This document shows positions 26,253 to 33,727 of a DNA stretch of 64,000 bases, piece by piece. This DNA is from Anaerotignum propionicum (lineage in GTDB: Bacteria > Bacillota > Clostridia > Lachnospirales > Anaerotignaceae). The stretch spans positions 62,001 to 126,000 of the forward strand of contig NZ_JANGAD010000006.1 in NCBI RefSeq assembly GCF_024461735.1, read 5' to 3'. The number at the start of each line of letters is the position of its first letter. The stretch's first letter is position 1. Both the position numbers and the translations under genes were made by a program. The notes under the pieces were generated by a model that saw only the letters and a list, made by a program, of their open reading frames with translations, did not search any database and was not told where the DNA came from.

Positions 26253-28041
26253 TCCCCGTATGGGTGGTAAACCGCCAATAGAATCCAGGAAACCAAAAAA
26301 TACGAAGAAAACCCTTGGCAGACTCTTAAAATATTTAAATAAATATTGGCTCTATTTATTAATTTCTTTTATTTGTATTGCCTTTGTTACACTTGGGACA
26401 GTTTATGCAACTCGCCTGATTGGTATTGCCATTGATCAGTATATTACAAAGTTTGATTTTGCTGGTTTAGCCAAAGTTTGTTCAATACTTTTAGCCATTT
26501 ATGTTGGTTCTTCTTTGTGCATGTGGCTTCAAAGCTATTTGCTTCTTTTAGTAGGGCAAAATGTTGTTGCCACAATCCGTAAGGAGCTCTTTGAAAAGAT
26601 TCAGAGACTTCCTTTAAAATATTTTGACACTACAACCCATGGCGAAATCATGAGCCGTGTTACTAATGATGTAGACAATATTTCTATGGCTCTAAATAAC
26701 AGCATCTCCCAAGTATTACAAAGCGGTTTAACCTTAATTGGGACCTTCGCAATGATGCTTTATTTAAATATTCCTTTGACCATTGCATCTATCGTGACTA
26801 TACCAATATTGCTTATTGTCACAAAAGCCATAACCACTCGCTCACGAAAAAATTATAAAGAAAAGCAAGAGCGTCTTGGAAAACTGAATGGTTATATTGA
26901 AGAAATTATATCAGGGCAAAAGGTTGTTAAGGTATTCTGTCAAGAAGATGAAATGACACAAGCGTTTTCTGAAAAGAATAACGATTTACTGAAGGTTGGT
27001 ATTCGTGCAGAAATCTTCTCGGGAATCATTGCACCAATTATGATGGCTCTGAACAACATTTCATATGCCATTGTTGTTGCAGCAGGCGGTCTTATGATGG
27101 TTATGGGTATGCCTATGACATTAGGTACCATTTCTAACTTTATTATATATTCCAAGCAATTTACAAGACCTTTGAATGAATTGGCAAACCAAGTAAATGC
27201 CATGATGGCGGCCTTCGCCGGAGCTGAGAGAGTGTTTGAGGTTTTGGATGAGCCGGAGGAAATGAAGGATCAACCCAATTCCATTGCGCTCACTGATGTA
27301 AAAGGTGATGTTGTTCTTTCAAATGTTGATTTTTCATATGAAGAAGGTCATCCTATTTTGAAAGAAGTAAACCTGTATGCAAAACCGGGGCAGACTATTG
27401 CCTTAGTTGGACCTACCGGTGCTGGAAAAACCACGATTATAAATTTATTGACTCGTTTTTATGATATAGATAAAGGTACCATTACCATTGATGGACGAGA
27501 AATTAAGGATATCAAGAGAAAAAGTTTGCGTTCAAACCTAGGAATTGTTTTACAAGATACCTATTTATTTACGGATACCATTCGTGAGAATATTCGTTAT
27601 GGTAGATTAGATGCGAAAGATGATGAAATCATAGCGGCGGCGAAGCTTGCCAATGCCCATGAATTTATTCGACGCTTACCCGATGGTTATGATACCGTTT
27701 TAACCGACGGCGGTGGAAATCTAAGCCAAGGACAAAGACAAATGCTTGCCATCGCCAGAGCAATTTTGGCGAACCCCTCAGTATTGATTCTTGATGAAGC
27801 AACCAGCAGTGTAGATACACGTACAGAGGTGAAAATTCAGGAAGCTATGCAGAATTTGATGAAGGGGCGCACCAGTTTTGTCATTGCTCACCGCTTAAGC
27901 ACCATAAAAGATGCTGATTTGATTGCTGTAATTAACCATGGCGAAATTATAGAGCGAGGGAACCATGAGGAATTGATGGCGAAAAAAGGCTTCTATCATA
28001 GTCTGTATAGCAATCAGTTTGAATCGGAGCAGGCTGTATAA
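26245..28041 (+). CDS. ABC exporter half-transporter, canonical catalytic subunit
   Basis: A 598-residue partner of the preceding protein, overlapping it by eight bases. It has a Pro/Lys-rich N-terminal cytosolic stretch, six membrane helices and a nucleotide-binding domain with Walker A GPTGAGKTT, signature LSQGQRQ (Gln replacing the first Gly of LSGGQ) and Walker B SVLILDEATSSVD with an intact catalytic Glu. Altered signature here and altered Walker B in the partner fall in the same composite ATP site, as expected for a heterodimer with one active site. The operon ends about 45 bases before the leuS promoter. Confidence 0.94.
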   Translation: MPNPRMGGKPPIESRKPKNTKKTLGRLLKYLNKYWLYLLISFICIAFVTLGTVYATRLIGIAIDQYITKFDFAGLAKVCSILLAIYVGSSLCMWLQSYLLLLVGQNVVATIRKELFEKIQRLPLKYFDTTTHGEIMSRVTNDVDNISMALNNSISQVLQSGLTLIGTFAMMLYLNIPLTIASIVTIPILLIVTKAITTRSRKNYKEKQERLGKLNGYIEEIISGQKVVKVFCQEDEMTQAFSEKNNDLLKVGIRAEIFSGIIAPIMMALNNISYAIVVAAGGLMMVMGMPMTLGTISNFIIYSKQFTRPLNELANQVNAMMAAFAGAERVFEVLDEPEEMKDQPNSIALTDVKGDVVLSNVDFSYEEGHPILKEVNLYAKPGQTIALVGPTGAGKTTIINLLTRFYDIDKGTITIDGREIKDIKRKSLRSNLGIVLQDTYLFTDTIRENIRYGRLDAKDDEIIAAAKLANAHEFIRRLPDGYDTVLTDGGGNLSQGQRQMLAIARAILANPSVLILDEATSSVDTRTEVKIQEAMQNLMKGRTSFVIAHRLSTIKDADLIAVINHGEIIERGNHEELMAKKGFYHSLYSNQFESEQAV

Positions 28042-28085
28042 AAAATTGTGTAGACTGTATTCTTTTGAAAAACAACCAAAAACAC

Positions 28086-28114
28086 TTGATTTTTATTGGT
28101 AAATATGATATAAA
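28086..28114 (+). promoter_or_regulatory. SigmaA promoter of the leuS T-box transcript
   Basis: TTGATT 28086-28091 and TATAAA 28109-28114 with a 17-base spacer. Transcription would start near 28121, directly before the T-box leader. Confidence 0.65.
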
Positions 28115-28124
28115 TATTTTCATG

Positions 28125-28360
28125 AATAGACTTTGATGAGGAAGAGTACAATTCGATTTGTTTTTTTCAGAGAGCCGTCGGTTGGTGCAAGTCGGTAAAA
28201 ACGCGTTTTGGAACTGGCCTCGGAGTTTTGCCCTGAACATCTTTTTAGATTAGTAGGCGGCAACGGCTGCCACCGTTATCGGTTTTGAGTGTGCCTTTTG
28301 GCAAACTAGAGTGGTAACACGGAGTATCCCTTCGTCTCTAACTGAGACGAAGGTTTTTTT
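28125..28360 (+). promoter_or_regulatory. T-box riboswitch (leucine) of leuS
   Basis: The leader shows the T-box landmarks in order: GATGAGGAAGAGTA near 28135-28148, the Stem I distal region with GTTGGTGCAAGTCGG, the specifier region GAACTGGCCTCGGAG, the GTAGGCGGCAACGG...CCGTTAT helix around 28253-28279, and the T-box proper AGAGTGGTAACACGGAG at 28308-28324, whose TGGT would pair with the tRNA ACCA end. The terminator CCTTCGTCTC 28329-28338 pairs with GAGACGAAGG 28344-28353, then T7. CTC at 28219-28221 is the likely Leu specifier codon. Uncharged tRNA-Leu should allow read-through into leuS. Confidence 0.95.
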
Positions 28361-28498
28361 ATTTTTTGGTATAAAAATTTCCAGACCTTATAAGGTGTAT
28401 TTATTTCTGTTTGATAAATCTGAATAATTATACTGAAATTTGGGCTATGTTTAGGAAATAGATTGTTTGGGAGCTTGTTTTATTAAGGAGGAGATTGT

Positions 28499-30910
28499 AT
28501 GAACAGTCGCTATGAATTTGGTGAAATTGAGAAAAAGTGGCGTGATGAATGGGAGAAGAATCCTATTAATGTAGAGGATGACAAAAAGCCTAAGTTTTAT
28601 TGTCTGGACATGTTCCCATACCCATCTGGTACAGGGCTTCATGTTGGTCACTGGAGAGGGTACGTTTTAAGCGATGTTGTCAGCAGATACAAAGTTTTGC
28701 AGGGCTATCAGGTGCTTCACCCCATGGGCTGGGATGCCTTTGGTTTGCCTGCTGAAAACTTTGCAATTAAGAATAATATGCATCCTCGTATTGCCACTGC
28801 AAATAACATTACAAACGTAAAGCGTCAGCTTCACGAAATCAGCGCAATTTATGATTGGGATAAAGAAGTTGATACAACAGACCCGGGTTACTATAAATGG
28901 ACCCAGTGGATTTTTGTTCAAATGTTTAAAAAAGGCTTAGCTTATGAAAAAGAAATGCCTTTAAACTGGTGCCCTAGCTGTAAATGCGTTTTGGCGAATG
29001 AGGAAGCTGCCGGCGGTACTTGTGAACGTTGTGGTTCTACAGTAACAAAGAGAAATCTTCGTCAATGGATGCTGAAAATCACTGCTTACGCAGACAGATT
29101 ATTGGAAGATTTACAGAAGTTGGATTGGTCTGATAAAGTAAAGAAAATGCAGTCTGATTGGATTGGAAGAAGCTACGGTGCTGAAATAGAGTTTAAAGTA
29201 AGCGGAAGTGATAAAAATATCTCTGTTTACACAACGAGACCTGATACACTTTTTGGCTGTACCTTTATGGTTTTGGCTCCTGAGTATAAAGGAATTGATG
29301 ATTTTATTGCCCCTGGATATGAGGAAACCGTGAAGAAATATTGCTTTGACGCTTCCACAAAATCCTCTGTTGACCGTATGACAGATAAAGAAAAAACAGG
29401 TGTGTTTACTGGCACTTATTGTGTAAATCCAGTGAATGGTAAAGAAATCCCTGTTTGGGTTGCTGATTATGTATTGGCGGATTATGGTACTGGTGCAGTA
29501 ATGTGTGTACCTGCTCATGATGAACGTGACTTTGAGTTCGCCACAAAATTTGAATTGCCTATTATTCAGGTTATTTTGCCTGAAGGAGAAGAAGAGAAGC
29601 CTTTAACCGAAGCATATGTTGGTGACGGTGTTATTATTAATTCCGGTGATTGGAATGGAATGAAGGCATTTGAAGCCAAGAAAAAAGTGCCTCATTTGAT
29701 GGAAGAAAAGGGAATTGGTAAGAAAACAGTAAACTATAAATTGCGCGATTGGGTATTCTCCAGACAAAGATATTGGGGTGAGCCTATTCCTATTATCCAT
29801 TGTGATCACTGTGGGGCTGTTCCTGTTCCCGAAGATCAGTTGCCTGTTCTGCTTCCAGAAGTAGAATCCTACAAGCCTACGGATACAGGAGAATCTCCTT
29901 TGGCTCATATTGATGAGTGGGTGAATACAACTTGCCCTGTTTGCGGCAAGCCTGCAAAGAGAGAAACAAATACCATGCCACAGTGGGCAGGTTCCAGCTG
30001 GTATTTCTTGCGTTATGTAGATAACCATAATGATAAAGAATTGGCAAGTATGGAAGCTTTGAAAAAATGGGCTCCTGTTGACTTATATGTTGGTGGTATC
30101 GAGCATGCTGTATTGCACTTACTGTACGCTCGTTTCTATACAAAATTCTTATATGACATTGGTGCGGTTCCTTTTGAAGAACCTTTCCAGAAGCTGTTTA
30201 ACCAAGGTATGATAACCAAGAATGGCGGCAAGATGAGTAAATCCTTGGGTAATGTGGTATCTCCCGACGAATTGGTTGAAAAATATGGCTGTGACTCACT
30301 GAGAATGTATGAATTGTTCGTTGGCCCTCCTGAAATGGATTGCGATTGGGACGATAGCGGTATTGATGGGGTGTTCCGTTTCTTAAATAAAATTTGGAAA
30401 ATGGTTTATTCCTATAAAGATGCACCTGTGCAAGCAAGCAAAGAAGAAGCATTTGTTTGCAATAAGATGATTGCTGATATTACCAGCCGTTTAGAAGCTT
30501 TGACAATGAATACAATTGTCAGCGGTTTTATGGAATCATCCAATAAATTTAATGAAATTGCCAAAAAACAGGGCGGTCTTTCAAAGGAAACCTTGGAAAC
30601 AGTGGTTACTATGTTAGCTCCCTTTGCACCTCATATCTCTGAGGAGCTTTGGAAGGAATTGGGTCATGAGGACTCCGTTTTTGCCGCTGGCTGGCCTGTA
30701 GTGGATGAAAGTAAGCTTGTACAGGATACCATTGAAATCGCTATTCAAATTGGTGGTAAATTAAGAGGAACCATGGAGATTTCCGCTGATGCCGATAAGG
30801 AAGCAGTATTGGCACAGGCAAAAGAGACTTTAGGTAGTCGCTTAGATGGAAAAGAAATTGTAAAAGAGATTTATGTACCCGGTAGAATCGTAAATCTCAT
30901 TGTTAAGTAA
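28499..30910 (+). CDS. leuS: leucyl-tRNA synthetase
   Basis: Class I synthetase that charges tRNA-Leu. The 803 residues include the HIGH motif as HVGH (residues 48-51, in YPSGTGLHVGHWRGYV), an editing (CP1) domain with TTRPDTLFGCTFMVLAPE and GTGAVMCVPAHDERD, a zinc-binding cysteine cluster (CPSCKCVLANEEA...CERCG), KMSKS in GGKMSKSLGNVVSPDE, and a C-terminal domain ending PGRIVNLIVK. AAGGAGG lies eight bases before the ATG. Expression is governed by the T-box leader upstream. A strong terminator follows. Confidence 0.98.
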   Translation: MNSRYEFGEIEKKWRDEWEKNPINVEDDKKPKFYCLDMFPYPSGTGLHVGHWRGYVLSDVVSRYKVLQGYQVLHPMGWDAFGLPAENFAIKNNMHPRIATANNITNVKRQLHEISAIYDWDKEVDTTDPGYYKWTQWIFVQMFKKGLAYEKEMPLNWCPSCKCVLANEEAAGGTCERCGSTVTKRNLRQWMLKITAYADRLLEDLQKLDWSDKVKKMQSDWIGRSYGAEIEFKVSGSDKNISVYTTRPDTLFGCTFMVLAPEYKGIDDFIAPGYEETVKKYCFDASTKSSVDRMTDKEKTGVFTGTYCVNPVNGKEIPVWVADYVLADYGTGAVMCVPAHDERDFEFATKFELPIIQVILPEGEEEKPLTEAYVGDGVIINSGDWNGMKAFEAKKKVPHLMEEKGIGKKTVNYKLRDWVFSRQRYWGEPIPIIHCDHCGAVPVPEDQLPVLLPEVESYKPTDTGESPLAHIDEWVNTTCPVCGKPAKRETNTMPQWAGSSWYFLRYVDNHNDKELASMEALKKWAPVDLYVGGIEHAVLHLLYARFYTKFLYDIGAVPFEEPFQKLFNQGMITKNGGKMSKSLGNVVSPDELVEKYGCDSLRMYELFVGPPEMDCDWDDSGIDGVFRFLNKIWKMVYSYKDAPVQASKEEAFVCNKMIADITSRLEALTMNTIVSGFMESSNKFNEIAKKQGGLSKETLETVVTMLAPFAPHISEELWKELGHEDSVFAAGWPVVDESKLVQDTIEIAIQIGGKLRGTMEISADADKEAVLAQAKETLGSRLDGKEIVKEIYVPGRIVNLIVK

Positions 30911-30928
30911 ATTCATTGAACTATTATT

Positions 30929-30969
30929 GCAGAGTTGTGAGAGCTTGTTCTCTAGCAGCTCTGCTTTTT
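30929..30969 (+). terminator. terminator after leuS
   Basis: A 15-base arm at 30929-30943 (starting GCAGAGTTGTG) pairs with 30949-30963 (ending CAGCTCTGC) with one mismatch and two G-U pairs, followed by T5. Confidence 0.8.
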
Positions 30970-30988
30970 GTGCTATGAGGTGATTGAA

Positions 30989-31654
30989 ATGGTAGAATTA
31001 CTGATGATGGATGGGGATGTATTAAAAGATACTGCAAAATTTCAGATTGCTATGGAGCTTGTGGGGGAGAAACGTAGAGCCAAAGTTGAAAAAATGATGA
31101 AAGAGGAAAGTAAACGTCTTTCTTTATGTGCGGGTCTTTTATTGAGGTATGCTTTTTCAAAGTTGAATCAAATCGCTCTTTATAATGAGATTGAAATAAC
31201 AGAAAAAGGCATGCTATATTTACCCAATCATGAATATTACTTTAGCTTGTCTCACTCTGGGCAGTTTGCAATTTGCGGTTTTTCTCTTGAATCCGTTGGT
31301 TGTGATATTGAAAAAATGCGGGATCGCTTACCGAGAGTTGCAAAAATTTTTTCTCCGGAAGAAGAGCAATTTTCTTATGAATTAGATGATGAAAATAAAA
31401 AAGCGTTTTTCTTTCAACTATGGACCCGGAAAGAAAGCGTAACAAAATGGATGGGTACAGGTATCACATATCCCTTTAACAGCTTTACTGTAATGGATGG
31501 GTTGCGAAACAGAAATATCATCTTTATAGAAGGTAAAAAATTGTGTTTAAAATCGTTTCAGATGGAAGATTATATGATTTCTTTATGTAACGAACGGGGG
31601 AATTTTCCTCAGGAGGTTAAAAAAATAGATTGGAATATTTTAATTGAAAATTAA
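30989..31654 (+). CDS. 4'-phosphopantetheinyl transferase, Sfp superfamily
   Basis: Transfers phosphopantetheine from CoA to a carrier-protein serine. The 221-residue length is that of the two-lobed Sfp type rather than AcpS. The magnesium and CoA motif is GCDIEKMRDR (canonical GxDIE) and the catalytic motif is WTRKESVTKWMG (canonical WxxKEA); SLSHSGQFAICGF precedes them. ATG at 30989 chosen because GAGGTGA lies seven bases upstream. No carrier protein or synthetase gene is nearby, so the target is unknown. Confidence 0.9.
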   Translation: MVELLMMDGDVLKDTAKFQIAMELVGEKRRAKVEKMMKEESKRLSLCAGLLLRYAFSKLNQIALYNEIEITEKGMLYLPNHEYYFSLSHSGQFAICGFSLESVGCDIEKMRDRLPRVAKIFSPEEEQFSYELDDENKKAFFFQLWTRKESVTKWMGTGITYPFNSFTVMDGLRNRNIIFIEGKKLCLKSFQMEDYMISLCNERGNFPQEVKKIDWNILIEN

Positions 31655-31677
31655 AAATATTTAATTGTGTTTTAAAG

Positions 31678-31705
31678 TTGAAAATTGTCACAAAATCTGT
31701 ATAAT
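31678..31705 (+). promoter_or_regulatory. SigmaA promoter of the M23 peptidase gene
   Basis: TTGAAA 31678-31683 and a perfect TATAAT 31700-31705 with a 16-base spacer. Confidence 0.7.
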
Positions 31706-31743
31706 ATAAAGAGACAAATTGTGATAATAATGAGGTTTAAATA

Positions 31744-32919
31744 ATGAAAATACTAAAAAAGGCTACTTGCCTTGTTTTAACGGCTTTTCTAGCCATCGGT
31801 GTTTTTCCTACCTATCAGACGGGTGCTGCTACTGTTGCTGAATTAGAAGCAAAAAGAAAGACACTGTCACAGCAGACGGACAAAGCAAAAAAGGAAATTG
31901 CAAACCTAAAGAACAAGCAGTTAACTGTGGAACAAGAAATTGATGCCATGGATAAGGTTATGAATAGTTTGCAAGCAGAGTTGGATAATGCGCAATCAGA
32001 TTTAGATGAGCTGGCTGCATCTTTAAAGGCCACTGAAAAAGAATTAGTAGAAGCAACTGCAAAGAGAGATAGACAATTTGAGCTTTTGGGCAGTCGCATG
32101 CGTTTTTTGCAGCAAAAGGGTTCTTCAGGCTATCTGGAAATTCTTTTGGAGGCTGAAAGTTTTTCTGATTTATTTTTAAGAATGCAGTATGTGAATGATA
32201 TTATGTCTTTTGATAAAGATATTTTGGATCAGCTGCAAGCAATTCAAACAACAATTCAGACCAAGAAAGAAGAGATTGCAAAAAACCATGCGGCTCAGGC
32301 TGAAGTGGTGAAAGTACAAAAGGAAAAAGTTGAAAGTATGAAGAGCGTCATTTCAGAGAAAGAAGCTTTGATGGCGTCTTATGCAAAAGATGTAAAGAAG
32401 CAGGAGCAATTAATTGCTGCAAATGCAAAGGCTGATCAACAGGTTTTAAACTTGATTGCTCAGCAAACAAGTAGCTCTACACCATATTATACTGGAAATG
32501 GCTCTTTAGGATGGCCGGTACCTGCAAAATCGGCGTCTTCCTCAAGCTTAAGCAGTGGTTTTGTGCATAGAGTGAATCCTGTTACAGGAAGAAGCGAGAA
32601 TCATAGTGGTTATGACATTCCTGCACCATATGGTTCAGCTATTGTTGCCGCAGAAGCTGGGAAGGTTACATATTCCGGTTGGATGAATGGCTATGGCTAT
32701 ACCATTATCATTGATCATGGCGGCGGACTCTCCACACTATATGGACATAACTCTTCTCTTGTTGTATCGAAGGGCGCAATGGTAAAAAGAGGGCAGACCG
32801 TTGCAAAATGTGGTAGTACAGGAATTTCAACGGGTAACCATTGTCATTTCTCAGTTTTAGTAAATGGCAAATATGTTAATCCTCAATCTTACTTAGGCGT
32901 TAAAAATATTAGTCGTTAA
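31744..32919 (+). CDS. secreted coiled-coil M23 metallopeptidase (EnvC/PcsB-like)
   Basis: A 391-residue exported protein. Residues 1-29 are a Sec signal peptide ending near TGAA. Residues about 30-230 form a long heptad-rich coiled coil like EnvC and PcsB. The C-terminal third is a LytM/M23 domain with HSGYD (first zinc ligands His and Asp), GYGYTIIIDHGGGLSTLYGH and the HxH of GNHCHFSV. All zinc ligands appear present, so it could cleave peptidoglycan cross-bridges itself. The coiled coil suggests control by a membrane partner such as FtsEX, as in EnvC/PcsB systems; ftsEX is not in the window. Confidence 0.9.
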   Translation: MKILKKATCLVLTAFLAIGVFPTYQTGAATVAELEAKRKTLSQQTDKAKKEIANLKNKQLTVEQEIDAMDKVMNSLQAELDNAQSDLDELAASLKATEKELVEATAKRDRQFELLGSRMRFLQQKGSSGYLEILLEAESFSDLFLRMQYVNDIMSFDKDILDQLQAIQTTIQTKKEEIAKNHAAQAEVVKVQKEKVESMKSVISEKEALMASYAKDVKKQEQLIAANAKADQQVLNLIAQQTSSSTPYYTGNGSLGWPVPAKSASSSSLSSGFVHRVNPVTGRSENHSGYDIPAPYGSAIVAAEAGKVTYSGWMNGYGYTIIIDHGGGLSTLYGHNSSLVVSKGAMVKRGQTVAKCGSTGISTGNHCHFSVLVNGKYVNPQSYLGVKNISR

Positions 32920-32945
32920 TTGTTAAAAAAGAATATTGTTGATGA

Positions 32946-33004
32946 AACATCCTCACAGATGGCCTATATGAATATAGATAGTGCTTTGTGAGGGTGTTTT
33001 TTTA
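32946..33004 (+). terminator. terminator after M23 peptidase gene
   Basis: AACATCCTCACA 32946-32957 pairs with TGTGAGGGTGTT 32987-32998 (one G-U), then T-rich sequence. Confidence 0.75.
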
Positions 33005-33061
33005 AACAAGGATTATCAGGATACCATAATTATATTATGTAAACAAATGGGGGCTTTTTAA

Positions 33062-33532
33062 TTGAATGTGCGTGTTGTACGGCTCAAAAAAGATGATAAA
33101 TGCTATATTACAAAAATCAGCTCTTGGTTTTATCACTGGTGGGGAAAACAGGAAGGCTTTAGCAGCGATAAAATGGAAGCTTATGTATTGCATTCATTGT
33201 GTGAAGATAGAATACCTCAAACGTATATATTGTTAGCTGATGAAGAATTGATAGGTGTATACCAATTGTCTGTAATGGATATTGATGTTCGGCCGGATAT
33301 TTATCCATGGCTTATTAATGTCTATATTGATAAACCACATAGAGGCAAAGGATATTTAAATCTTTTGATGAAATCAGCCAAGGATAATTGTCAGCAACTT
33401 GGAATAAAACAAATTTTTTTATATACGACTCATGAGGGATTATATGAAAAGTATGGTTTACGATTTGAAGAAGAATTTAATACTTTTATTAAAGGTAAAG
33501 AAATACAGAGACTATATAGCTGGATTATCTAA
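33062..33532 (+). CDS. GNAT family N-acetyltransferase
   Basis: A 156-residue acetyl-CoA-dependent acetyltransferase fold. The family landmarks are an acceptor strand GVYQLSVMDIDVRPDI, the CoA pyrophosphate loop PHRGKGYLNLLM (R/Q-x-x-G-x-G/A pattern) and the C-terminal LYTTHEGLYEKYGLRFEEEF. The start is TTG at 33062, with GGGGG about eight bases upstream, since no ATG fits. The substrate cannot be predicted. It stands alone between two terminators. Confidence 0.85.
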   Translation: MNVRVVRLKKDDKCYITKISSWFYHWWGKQEGFSSDKMEAYVLHSLCEDRIPQTYILLADEELIGVYQLSVMDIDVRPDIYPWLINVYIDKPHRGKGYLNLLMKSAKDNCQQLGIKQIFLYTTHEGLYEKYGLRFEEEFNTFIKGKEIQRLYSWII

Positions 33533-33551
33533 GATAATATAAAATACAAAC

Positions 33552-33589
33552 ATAACTATTCGTAAAAGTGTCGTTTTGCGAATAGTTAT
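33552..33589 (+). repeat. inverted repeat after GNAT gene
   Basis: ATAACTATTCG pairs with CGAATAGTTAT, and inside it AAAA with TTTT across a single mismatch, around GTGTCG. No T tract follows, so terminator function is uncertain. Confidence 0.5.
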
Positions 33590-33685
33590 AGCTATCCCCC
33601 TGTTTGTTTCTATATAATGTTTTGTCAATGATATTGCAATCTGAAATTTTGCTATAGCATTATAGCTGTTATTAATATTAACAAT

Positions 33686-33716
33686 AAACCCCTATGGTAA
33701 TATTCCATAAGGGTTT
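33686..33716 (-). terminator. terminator after M16 peptidase gene
   Basis: AAACCCCTATGG 33686-33697 pairs with CCATAAGGGTTT 33705-33716 with one mismatch. Both flanks are A/T-rich, so it may also serve the plus strand. Confidence 0.7.
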
Positions 33717-33727
33717 TCTTGTCTATG

